The notes under the pieces were generated by a model. That model ran no database searches and was not told the DNA's origin. It saw only the letters and a program-made list of their open reading frames with translations. This document shows, piece after piece, positions 12,854 to 24,600 of a stretch of DNA of 64,000 nt. Source of the DNA: Oasisia sp. SBJ-2009. Taxonomy: Eukaryota > Annelida > Polychaeta > Sabellida > Siboglinidae. The first letter of the stretch is position 1. Each line of letters begins with the position of its first letter. The stretch lies in NCBI GenBank assembly GCA_964017155.1, contig OZ024854.1, positions 46,958,423 to 47,022,422 on the forward strand, written 5' to 3'. The translations under genes and the position numbers were made by a program.

Positions 12854-12916
12854 TTATGCAGAGACCCGTCCACCCATCATTTGGACGGGTAAAAACCGTT
12901 ATGGACAGGTAGAAAT
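12854..12916. repeat. Dispersed repeat, copy B
   Basis: Second copy of the repeat at 2854-2916, same orientation. It abuts the coding-like segment at 12601-12853. Confidence 0.7.
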
Positions 12917-12919
12917 ATG

Positions 12920-14700
12920 GGTGGACAGGTGGTAGACGGGTAAAAAATTAAGGATCAAAAAAGGATGTTCCAAAACCATAGATATTGTCAGTTATGCCTT
13001 AGAAGTGAGTGTAAATGGTAACATGTGTGTTTGTAGTCCATTTCAGCTAATCAGACACATTGTAAAGTTTGTAAATTGGGTTTAACAGTTAACATCCATG
13101 CAGGTGCATCCATGTGTCCTCCAAAACATATGTGACTGGCAATAATTTGGTCCTACATAAAGCCCTGGACAATGCAGAACAACGACTCCCCCTGGTGGGA
13201 TAATGACTAAGTCCTTTGCGTGGCTGTGGCCTGTGTCACAGCTGTCAGTTGCTTGGCCTTCTCACAGGTGTCACTGCTGTCACCAAGCGGACTGACAGCC
13301 ACACTAGCTGTCCCAACAATAACAGACTCACCGCATTCACAGCCCATCTTTCCTTCCTGCTCAAGCTTGAGCCAACGGCAACGCAAAATCAATGGCAATC
13401 ATGTCTTGACACTGTGACTGTCACTGACAGGCCAACTAGCTCAATTTCTAAGTATTTTGGCTTTTTGCCTTTCTTTCCACACCACTCTCTGAGTCCTGTT
13501 TCACAAAGAAACTCGCCATGATTGTTTGCCCAAAGATGGTGATTGCGACTTCAAGGCAGCCTTCAAACGGCACATTTATATATGTTACTGTGATGATGCA
13601 TTTCCATAACGTTGCGGAAGTTATTATAAAATACGACAAAGTACCTATTATTGCCCAGTAGCCTTAATTTAACGCCTGAAACAAGATGTAGAGCTTAGTT
13701 CGTTAACATATTTTATGATACTTGTTCCAATATTGTTAAAAAAAATCACATAAAGAAGTTCAACAATGTACCACTATGGTTCCATTTTTGTCTCTAAATG
13801 GCGTACAGTTTTGGTCGTGATACAAAAATGCCTGTCTGAACTGCTTAGTACGTTTAAGGGTCAGGGTTTCTAATAGCATCTTATCACAATAAAAATTCCC
13901 CGGTGTTTTTTTCCTCACGGAAGTGCAGTTGGAGGTTTTTGTGAACATACGTGAACTGCAGTTTGAAGAGTTGACATGTCCAATACTTCCAACAATGTTT
14001 TACTATTGCTAAAGAGCCATTACATTCTGAAATATACATAAAAAATTGGATTTTTTTATCTCACATACACCAACATTTTCCCAAACGCTATACAATTGTT
14101 TCACATATTGTGCAATTTTAAGGTAACATTAATCACGCAATCGATAAACAATTGCCAGTATCAACCTGCAACCCATTAATTTACCATTCCACTGGCTGCA
14201 TGCATGTACAATTGGCAATTTTGCTAATATTGATCAACGTGACAGTACATGTAACACACACGACACAAGGATGATCAAAATAATAATGAAATCATTTAAG
14301 GTTATGTTATCAACACGTTTTTCGATCTGTTCAAAAATATTTCAATATGCTAGTTTTATTACTAATTATTATATGCCGTAAACTAATGGACAGCACAAGA
14401 TAGACAGAGGATAACACGTAAAGACAGGCAGTTTTGGAAACAGCATGCTGATGCCTTTGCCCAATCATGAGACACTACCAATGCATAGCGATCAAAGTAA
14501 CTATATAAATCTGTGTACCCAAAACGCCAGAACTAAGCAAAACAAAAGATGATGTTTTTGTTGTATTTTCCGTATATCAGATAGGGGCAGAACATTTCGT
14601 ATATCTACATAATAAATTTCTTAATTGTGAGAATTAAAATATTTTAATTATGTTTAATCAGGGATGGTGGTCTTTGCATACTATGTACTTTTATTCAAAG
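12920..14700. other. Intergenic sequence
   Basis: Contains the unrecognised minus frame 13207-13398, otherwise no supported feature. 13.4-14.7 kb is A+T-rich. Confidence 0.35.
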
Positions 14701-14712
14701 TTTAATTTCGTA

Positions 14713-14778
14713 GGCCACGGCCCAATCATAATAAGCCGTGGCCAGTAGCCAATCAGCTGGAAGCACGGGGGTATTTAA
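14713..14778 (+). promoter_or_regulatory. Hairpin, two CCAAT boxes and a TATA-like box
   Basis: A perfect inverted repeat GGCCACGGC/GCCGTGGCC (14713-14721, 14735-14743) encloses CCCAATCA. A second box, GCCAATCAG, follows at about 14748, and GTATTTAAAC about 20 bp further. The order and spacing resemble a plus-strand core promoter, but the next plus frame (ATG at 14881) is only about 31 codons and unrecognised. Confidence 0.3.
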
Positions 14779-14879
14779 ACTGGTGTTTGGTGGCAATTCG
14801 GCCCCGTTCGCTCCAGCAGCTGTCTCTTTACTTCATCGTTCGCCATCGACTTCGTTATTTTATTCTTGTTATTTTTAGT

Positions 14880-17480
14880 TATGTTGGAGGAGTTGATACG
14901 TTTTGTCTCTGTAAAGTTGGGGTGTGTGCGGAGTAGAAGTATGCAATTATGGCCATTGACTTTGCCAATCGTTTGACTCATTATAACCCATTCACGCCCT
15001 TGTAATACGAGCAGCTTGTGGCTGAAATCACCCAAAAAAATTATTAAATTGACCTTGTAGGCGGTTTCATTGGTTGACATTAAGAGGCAATCAGACACCC
15101 CTTTAGAAAGGGGTGTGCAGGGGTAGAGAACTGGTACTGACATAATCAGCTACAGTATGTGGAGGTGTTCTTCAACAATTAAAGGAAAAAAAATCCTATG
15201 TGAATTGTGAGGGTCATGGAGATTAAAGACGATGGGGGGTGGGCGGGGGGGGGGGGGAGGGGGCATACATGACTGGGGGGCAATTGTTGGGTCTAAATCA
15301 TCCAGTTGACAAAAACTGACCTAATGGGAACATTGGAAGGTAGTACGTAGTATGTTTAAAAAACTGACTTTGAAAGAGATAAATAATCCTTGCAGAAAAG
15401 AAAGTTAGCAAATAATGAGAAAAACAAGAAACACATTCTTTGTTTAGTTACATCATTTATTATTCATGAACCATGTATATTGTTCACTAATGTTCAGCTA
15501 CGTTCACACACTGAACACATACAGGACATTCTGCTGTTGGACTGACTTGCCAACAAAGGCACATCTGCAGATAAGTGCAAGTCACATGACCTACGCCATA
15601 TTGTCTCATCACCTTCTAGTTGTCCTAAAACAACCATTTCTGTTCAGCGAGGCTTTTCAGTATTTCATAATTGTTTGCCGGTTTTGTGTAGATACATTTA
15701 TATACATTACATATGCAGTATGCTATACTTTCATCAAGTTATACTTGCGTGGCGGCCATGTTTAGTTCCATAAAATGCAGCATTCACACTTTATTTTACC
15801 CCAAAAATGGGTTTTCAGTGCATGTGCATTGCGACACATACACTCATCTATGAAACAACAGCCTGACAAACATGCACAGATACACTAAATAAACACAGCA
15901 TACTTGCAGTAGAACGAAATGTTCAGGCTTATGCAAAACTCTTCCACACCTTCGCATCCATGCCAACTTGTACAAATTCATACACGCACATGCGTATGCA
16001 CACGCGCACACACTTCTAACACACACAAATGCAGTTTGTGGCTGGCCGTGAAACGTAAAAATAAATACCAATCATCACCTATATACACATCGCGAGTTAC
16101 ACGGCAGTTGTCACTGCCCCAGCATGAGTGCCCGAGTTTCAGCACTCGGCTAAAATACCATCCCAGGTAATACATTTCCAATATTCCTAACAATTACATT
16201 CATCTAAATGCGTCACATGGCACATATAGCTTCGGCAGTGATCCACTTGAAGCACCTTTTCAGGTGAAGTCACATTCGAATATGTCGCCATTGCGTAGAA
16301 TTAGTTGTGATGTGAATGGTGTAGCAATACAAATGCACATTTTCTGTCTCCTCATTAACGTTTTTATGCCTCCTTCCGCCATTCATATTGCCGTGAATAG
16401 AATTTGTTGGCGTTCAGATTCAAAGTAATATGCATAGTCACAACCAGACCAATTTTGTTAATTTCGACACATTTTGAACAAGTCCAGCAATTTAATATTC
16501 TGCTGAGTTCGCCAACAATCTAATTTGTCACAGCAGACACTAAATGCCACATTATGATAAGAGCAATACCGTCTAATAAAGGACAGCCCGTAATTCACAG
16601 AGACTCCGAAGCCAGAAGCAGCAGTTATACGACTCGTACACAGTATTAAAGCTACAACCAGCAGCTCATCACAACATACCACGTCATCAATGTAACAACA
16701 TTTTGTTTGAATCATCAAGTTCTCTTGAACAAATCAGAGTAGGCTACAATCTCTTGTGGGATCGGTGGTAATGCAGGGTAGGGCAGTAACTGTGGGCTTC
16801 TGTAACACCTCCACCAAGTTATCATAAAATGCAACCTTTAGAAAATCGCCATTTCAAGGAAATGTAAATAAATCATATAATATCCAAGTTTACCCCTTGA
16901 TTAGTACATGTTACAAACATATCACTCATATTAAAAAATATGACTATTGGAAATGTTCTTTTTCATTAGAATACAACCCCAAAAAATGCTCTATGTCCAC
17001 CCTCCTTTACACCCCCACATCCTTGAATTCTGAGTAACAGATTTAGGAGTTATTTCTCACAATGACGATAGTCAAGTCTATTTTCAAAACTAACTAGTGT
17101 CCCTCACATTACCATAGCTAATGGTCACCCATCACACATGTCCACTAAACATCTGGGTCACACTATGTAGACCAAGTCATGGCTGAATTAATTTAATCCT
17201 ACCTTCCAGTCAATACAGTAGCAAATGAGTTTATATAAATGCCATACATCCTTCTTAATACATGTAATGTCAAAATTCCTATTTCGGATATATGATATAA
17301 TCATAGGAAAGTGTACGTTGTAAATACTGATTTAGCATGACAGACCATGCACTTAGATTTGTTTGCAAAATCAATGTGGAGGAAATTTTACCAGTTTTCT
17401 TAAATGTCAATTTTAAACAACCACTGACAATGCTGTAGTGACGTTATGTTGTACACACATAATGAGGCATAATGTTCTCA
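14880..17480. other. Intergenic sequence or distal 3' UTR of IQSEC
   Basis: No gene recognised. A G-run lies at 15234-15263. Minus-strand AATAAA candidates lie near 15456 and 15790, ATTAAA at 17192-17197, so part may be IQSEC 3' UTR. Confidence 0.35.
15234..15263 (+). other. G-rich run with quadruplex pattern
   Basis: Runs of 6, 3, 13 and 5 G separated by single bases, satisfying the G3+N1-7 rule. Confidence 0.8.
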
Positions 17481-17488
17481 ACATGTAG

Positions 17489-17928
17489 TATACTCTCAAC
17501 GAGGTGTATACTCTTAATGAGGCGTATACTCTCAATGAGGTATATACTCTCGATGAGGTGTATACTCTCAATGAGGTGTATACTCTCAATGAGGTGTATA
17601 CTTTCAATGATGTGTATACTCTCAATGAGGTATATACTCTCAATGAGGTGTATATTCTCGATGAGGTGCATACCCTTAATGTGTATACTCTCGATGAGGT
17701 GTATACTCTCAATGAGGTGTAATTTCTCGATGAGGTGCATATCCTTAATGTGTATACTCTCGATGAGGTGTATACTCTCGATGAGGTGTATACTCTCAAT
17801 GAGGTGTATACTCTCAATGAGGTGTATACTCTCAATGAGGTGTATATTCTCAATGAGGTGTATACTCTCAATGAGGTGTATACTCTCAATGAGGTGTATA
17901 CTCTCAATGAGGTGTATAGTCTCAATGA
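17489..17928. repeat. 18-bp minisatellite, about 24 copies
   Basis: Unit TATACTCTCAATGAGGTG with C/T changes; irregular at 17670-17690 and 17720-17760, where the same GGTGCATA/CCTTAATGTG variant occurs twice. The unit is a multiple of 3 and keeps frames open on both strands. Confidence 0.97.
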
Positions 17929-18374
17929 CACATTGGCAGTAGTTGTTATGTGCGGTCCAAATGAGACACAATCTCAGTGGGAAACATGCAGTGTCAGGTG
18001 TGTACAGCCTCGGTACAATGTCCCAGTAATATCAGCGATGGAAGCAGACGGCCTGCAGAGCTTTCTGCCCCCAGATGTGTCCTACATCTACACTACTCCT
18101 TCTTCATTTGTCCCAGTCCATGCGTGGAGACAACAGAAGTGGTCCAGCCACCTCGCAACCGCCACAGTCACACACGGCTCAACTACAAGTACAGTCGGTC
18201 ATCCGCGCTGAATTGGCCTAAGACTTGACCACTATGTGTCCATCAGCTGTCTCGTCCGGCTAGGGGGACTGCAATGGCCCTGGTTTGCCGGACACGTCAC
18301 CACTGCACGTCCCCTAGTTCATGACTGTCACCGGTGTGACCTCAATTGACCTCTACAGACGACCTCTGCAGGGG
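17929..18374. other. Region just 3' of the IQSEC stop codon
   Basis: Higher G+C than the flank further down; probably IQSEC 3' UTR on the minus strand. Plus-strand frames here were judged chance. No polyadenylation signal close to the stop. Confidence 0.4.
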
Positions 18375-18607
18375 TCACACCTCGGACGTGCAGGACGGCA
18401 CCCCGGCGACCGACGTCTTGGACGTCTTAGTCTTCTTGCCGAACAGGTTGAAGCGGGAAGAGTTCCCCCCGTCCCCTCTCTCCCCGCTCATCCCCTTCCC
18501 AGGGGGCGGCTTCCCGTTGGTGGGGATCTCGCGACTCCCGTTGCTGCCGGAGCTCGTCGAGGCCATGCCGCTGTCGAGGGAGCCCCCGCTACCCCGCCGC
18601 ATGCCGC
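18375..18607 (-). CDS. IQSEC: IQSEC exon 12: C-terminal tail with PDZ-ligand-like end
   Basis: 233 nt; G+GC gives Gly, then [20 protein letters not shown], a basic Ser/Gly-rich tail with [17 protein letters not shown], ending PSCTSEV and TGA at 18377-18375. The [10 protein letters not shown] block aligns with vertebrate RRSSAGSLES. The SFNLFGKK-like piece resembles the LGSLFGSK piece of long vertebrate isoforms (from memory). The last residues S-E-V fit the class I PDZ consensus [S/T]-x-hydrophobic. Confidence 0.92.
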
Positions 18608-21600
18608 CTGCAACACGCACAGTCACCATAGCAACACACGCCAGCAGTCACGTATCCATGGCAACAAGACTGAAATCGTATCCTTGACACATTGTGCGAC
18701 TTGGGAAGTCAGACTGGTGGTAATTTGCATGTGGATTCATGACAAATGTTACCGGTGATACGTTTAGTTAATATATTTACAGAAAATCAACCCAGCGGTA
18801 CCGACTATCTGCTATGCGAATCATGCAGTATTATTAGCGTTTCTGACAATAAACGCAAGGTGGCGCCACTGTTAACTTTATAATATAAAACAGCAGGTGG
18901 CACCACTGGAGCACAGTTCACGTAAGTCTGTTGATTTCTCTTTTATATAATAACCATGGCTACAGTAACAGTGGTCAGCATTGTGGTGTTGTGATGACTG
19001 TCACATGTTGTGGTGACTGCCGAGTATTGCTGTGACTGTACTGAGTATTGCTGTGACTGTACTGAGTATTGCTTTGACTGTACTGAGTATTGCTGTGACT
19101 GTACTGAGTATTGCTGTGACTGTACTGAGTATTGCTTTGACTGTACTGAGTATTGCTGTGACTGTACTGAGTACTGCTGTGACTGTACTGAGTATTGCTA
19201 TGACTGTACTGAGTATTGATGTGACTGTACTGAGTACTTCTGTGACTGTACTGAGTACTGCTGTGACTGTACTGAGTATTGCTATGACTGTACTGAGTAT
19301 TGATGTGACTGTATTGAGTACTGCTGTGACTGTACTGAGTACTGCTGTGACTGTACTGAGTATTGATGTGACTGTACTGAGTACTGCTGTGACTGTACTG
19401 AGTACTGCTGTGACTGTACTGAGTATTGCTGTGACTGTACTGAGTACTGCTGTGAATGTACTGAGTATTGCTGTGACTGTACTGAGTATTGCTGTGACTG
19501 TGCCGAGTATTGTTATGACTGTGCTCAGTACTGCTGTGACTTTACTGAGTATTTTGACAACTGTACCGAGTATTGCAAGTGTGCCTAGTATTGCTGTGAA
19601 TGCTGAGTATTTTGATGGCTGTGATTGTGCCAAGTATCGTGGTTGCTGTGCAGAGTATTGTGGTACTAAATAAACGTACCAAACTATGAGCAAGTTCTAA
19701 AGTAAACCCGTTGATGAGGCAGCTGACAGAGTGAGCAAGAGGAGGGGGCACTGGGGACTACATACCCTCTGATAGATCTATAAGTGAATTTGATAGGGTG
19801 TTCTTCTTTAATCCCCGACATTCGGGCGCCGATAGCCGGTTGATGGTTGTGTCACCAGGGGTCAGCACGTCAATGTCAATGACCCCCGAATCCTTGCTGT
19901 GACGATTGAAGGAATGCTGGGACATGGTTTGTCGATGCAACTCTTCAGCGATCCTCAATGTTTCCATTTCGTTCATCTAAAACAAGCATCTCTTTTTCCT
20001 GAATTTACATATCTAAAATGACACATCATATCAGATGTGAAATTAAATTTCTGAACTGGTATAATTTCATATTTCTGTAGGTCATGGAAAAGAGAATAAA
20101 TTTCACTTTGCAAGTATCTCTATCTGTCAGATAGGGAATTAAAAAACACCATTCATAGCAATTATACACACAAATGGACCAGTCAGAAAATTCCTTGAAG
20201 GTTAGCAGCATCTGGCCAATCAATCGATCAACCGACCATCATTAAATTTTAGTTTGATCATAAACTAAAGTAACCCACCTCTATTATCGCTTCCTTGATG
20301 TCTTCGACGAATTTACACCGGTCGTGTTCGTTGCGGGCATTGAATGTTATGAGAATTTTGTTGTCGATGTTTGTCGTCAGACGTATCCCGAACTGGTAAT
20401 CTGCAGCCACCACAGCAGGAGTAAACCCAAGGCAACAGTGACAGGTGCTACTTAAAAACGACCACTTGCACACCAGGTTCTAAATCATTATATTACGACT
20501 TTCACATAGTTACACCAGAAGGCTTTCAACACAGTGAGATAAAAATTTTATTGTAGTTTTGAGAAAAACTAATATATGGTTTATACTGAGAGTTGTTACA
20601 AAGAACTGTATATGATCAATTGTACAAGAGTATCTTAAGACTCCAAAAGCAACTGGCAGCTATGTTGTTAACATGTCGTTGTAGATAACCAATAATTAAT
20701 TTATCACAAAAACTGATGTGTGACAACCAGTTCGTTGTAGATAATACTATTATATTACTAAAATGTTCATGCTGAAACACGGTTGTTTCCGACTGTAAAC
20801 TAACACAACGTCATGAAGAAGCGTACTATAGAGACGAGACACTTACGTGGTGTCTCAAAGAGGTACACCTGCACCCCACACAGGGGGAAGGACTGTCTGA
20901 AGCTGTAGCTGATGATGCCCTTCTTCTTGCTCAAGATCTTCGTGACCTGCACACACAAGCTCTAGGCTAGCAACAGTGTCAATGTGTCACTAAATGCCAA
21001 TGCAGCGAAATGTGTTTGTTTAACAAGGATGTTACGTCACAAGCACACGTAACTATAAAACATGAAATATGTATTTAATTGTAGCAATGATTTCTAGTGA
21101 TTAGTACATTTGATTAGTACAGATGTTTATTATTTTTTAGAATTCTCTACGGAACTGTTATGACCATAGAGTTAGATCATTAATCTTTACCCTACTGGGG
21201 TGTTCTATTTATATCTATGGTTGTGACGTACATAAAGTCGGACAAAAGCGAATTCTGTCAATTCACTGATGCTATAAATGTCATGAAATGATAATGGCAC
21301 AACTTATCACAACCACTTAGTGACACAGTTGCTACTGTCACAAACAACAATAATTCTGATTGGTCACCGACACCGCAACAAGTGACACTGCTAGTGTCAT
21401 TAATGAGTGACATCAATACTTGTAAACAGACACAGTGCCACAAACAGATAACATGACAAAGCATGCTGTGTGTCATTGAATGATACAACAATACTTGCAA
21501 ATTAAACCATACTGGAATAAGTGTGGCTTTTCAGTGTCACTAACTGATGACATGTCATATGTCACTAATAGATATTGCGTAGTCCAACGGTTCATACCAT

Positions 21601-24600
21601 GAGAATGTCGTTGAAGAGGAACACTTCACGCTGGTGCAGCCCCAGTTTCTCACGCTTGTTGGGGTCATGAACTTCGTAGAGGCGACAGTAACAAACGAGG
21701 CGGCGGTGCGGCAGAGCCAGGGGCTGTGAACAGAGGCAACGTGGTATGGACTAAATGTGCTACAAACAAGGTTCATTCCAGTTTCAGTATGGAATCTAAC
21801 GGAAGAATCTGCAACTTGAGCTCACTTTATATATTTTTCTGTGTTTGTCCAAATACTTCACTGCACAATATATTATTCTTTGGACAAAATAAAATTGAAA
21901 TATAATTATATGAATTCCACAATAATACACCAATCGTAATTATCTGGTGAGTGGTTTATTCCTGTTCAGCAATTTCATTAGTGTTTAACATCTGGTCTTC
22001 TTTTCAAATAAACTTTATACACTGCAAATTGTCATCAATATCAAGACAAAACAACTACCAACGGAGGGGGGGACTAGTTTTCTAAGATATGACAGTTAAA
22101 ATATTCAACATTTCACAATGCGCCTTTGTCCATAAAACATTAACCACATTATAATTAAATAAATATGTTATGTCAAACTCTGTTCTGGGTTAGCAGTCTG
22201 GAGCTTGGGTATAGTTTCACCACAACGTTTCTCATCTGCCACTGTCAACAGCTTTCATGAGTACTTCTCCCCACTTAAACTACCCTTGTTTATTTGGGGA
22301 AAACAGAAACTTTTTCTAATGTTTTCTGACAATGACATCCCGGGCAATTAATCACTGCTCACTTGTTTTTGGACAATTCACCTTATTTATTCTACAGCAT
22401 GCCCGCATCCTGTGTTACATAAACAGTGGACATGAATGTGTACAATGTCACATGACACATGACATGTGACTGTTGTCTCAAATGAAAACACTTGTCCCCC
22501 GTCTTTACAGGGAGAGAGAAACCACAGCCGTCTACATGACATGGTTGTGGCCACGACAGCTGGCAGCCATTACTTTACTGATGTCTACAAGGACACTTCA
22601 CTTGTCCCAATCCCCATACACTTTGATCATGTCAAGTGTTTACTATCAGTTACAACATATTAGCTATTTCATGCAAACATGTTATTTAATGTCCAAGAAA
22701 TCATAGGAGAAACTATGAAATTAGTTTGGGTTGGCCAATCTCATAAGACTAACACTAAGCGTATCATTTTATGAGGGTTCCATATTTTTACTGACTTTTG
22801 TGTTTGGACATTACAAGAGACCCTGTCCTTTGGAAAATTTTATTTACAAGTACCAATTTACACATAACGCTTTTTAAGGGTTATGAATATGTCATATTTT
22901 AAACATTTATAGATTTTCTGCTGTTTTCCCCAGTTCTGGTGAATAAAACAAAATAATCTGAAAGTCAACGTAATTTATATTTTCTTTAAATTCCAGCTAA
23001 AATTCACTAAAAATATGGAAACCCTCATACATGTTGCCCACTCTTGTTACTAAGTATTAGTTTATGCACTATTATGTAACTAGATTATTCATACTTTTAC
23101 AAGTTACGGTACCGGATTCCAAGTCAAGATGAAGGCAGTTTAAAATGAAATCAAATAACCCTTATAGGTAGCTGTTAGGTATGTCTAGTAATTTAACATT
23201 TGTACTCAATGAAGGAACATTTAAATGTTTTCTTTTAATTTGGGGCTAGCTTTTTCATTAGGTTACTAGTACTAACAGAGGTTGTATAACAACATATAAG
23301 ACCATCACAAATATAGAAATGAACAGAACCTGATTACGTCACATTCACGTTTCAACGAACAGACAAGTGTAAGATGTTCAACATGTGGTTAAACGAACCA
23401 ACAAGTTTAACAAGTCTGTTTACGGTTCACAGAAGTGTAACAAGTTCCTGCGTGCTTCAACGAACCCAAGTTAACAAGTTCATTCACAGTTCAGCGAACA
23501 CACCCACTTAACAATTTTGAGCCAGGAAAGAAGTCCATTGGAGTGTTAATACATGTATGATGCCATGCAATGATTTCACTGTCACTGCATGTAAACACAG
23601 CAACCTGACACACACAAAGGGTGAGGTCAAGACAGGGTCCGTACACATCTGGACATTTGAAATTCAAGGATATTCAAGGCTTTTCAAGGCTATTTGAAAA
23701 ATGAATTCAAGACTGTTTTAAATGAAATGCTAATTGCCCGAAGTGTTATTTTTGTGCTTAGGCTTTTCCTTTTCTCGCTGTTATTCGTCACAACAATTGA
23801 GTCAAAACAATATTTTATTGACCACAATTAAATTCAAGACTTTTCAAGACTACCTTGTAAAATTCTAGGATTTCAAGGCCTTGAATTTGGTCCAATCAAA
23901 TTTAAGGCTTTTCAAGACTTTCAAGGTCACGTACAGACCCTGTCAAGAGTGTAGTGCACCTGACAAGGGTCACTGTTGAGTCCACTTACCGGACACTTGC
24001 CCACGATCATCTGTTCCACCTTCATGACCTGGGTGACGTGGTCAGTGCCGGGCTTGAACTCACATGCCTGGATGCGTGTGTAGATGCCGGTCAGCAGGTC
24101 CGGGTCCATGTCTTCACCGTTGTCCAGTCCTACAACCACATGACATGGTCAGTGACAACGGTGACCAAACCACAGAGTGACGTGACCACACTCAGGCACA
24201 CTGTGACCATGATGTAATGTGATCGTAACGTCTTGTGACCACACACTGACCACAACACGATATGACCACAACATGATATGACCACACAGTGACCACAATA
24301 CATAATGACCACAACATGATATGACCACACTGACCACAATGTGATGATGGTGACAACGTGACAAGACAGTTCCACACATTCACCATGACCACATAATACA
24401 ACATGTATCATAAACAACCTTCCACCCATGCACAGATCCACAAACTAAGCACAGAAATCATCAACATTACACATTTCTAATCTGAAACTCAGTTCTACTG
24501 ATCACATACTTCTGTACTCTACATGTAAAGATAAAGGTGTAGCTCAGTATCCAGTCCTCAGGACTGATCAAGACACTTTATACTTCACTCCTTGGTAAAC

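Noticed and set aside
17413..18211. Frames of 150-175 codons on both strands
   Set aside because: The 18-bp unit keeps frames open on both strands; the tail beyond the array has no recognisable domain.
19001..19693. 230-codon minus frame rich in STVTAIL
   Set aside because: Intronic 21-bp minisatellite; separated from exon 11 by an immediate in-frame TAG.
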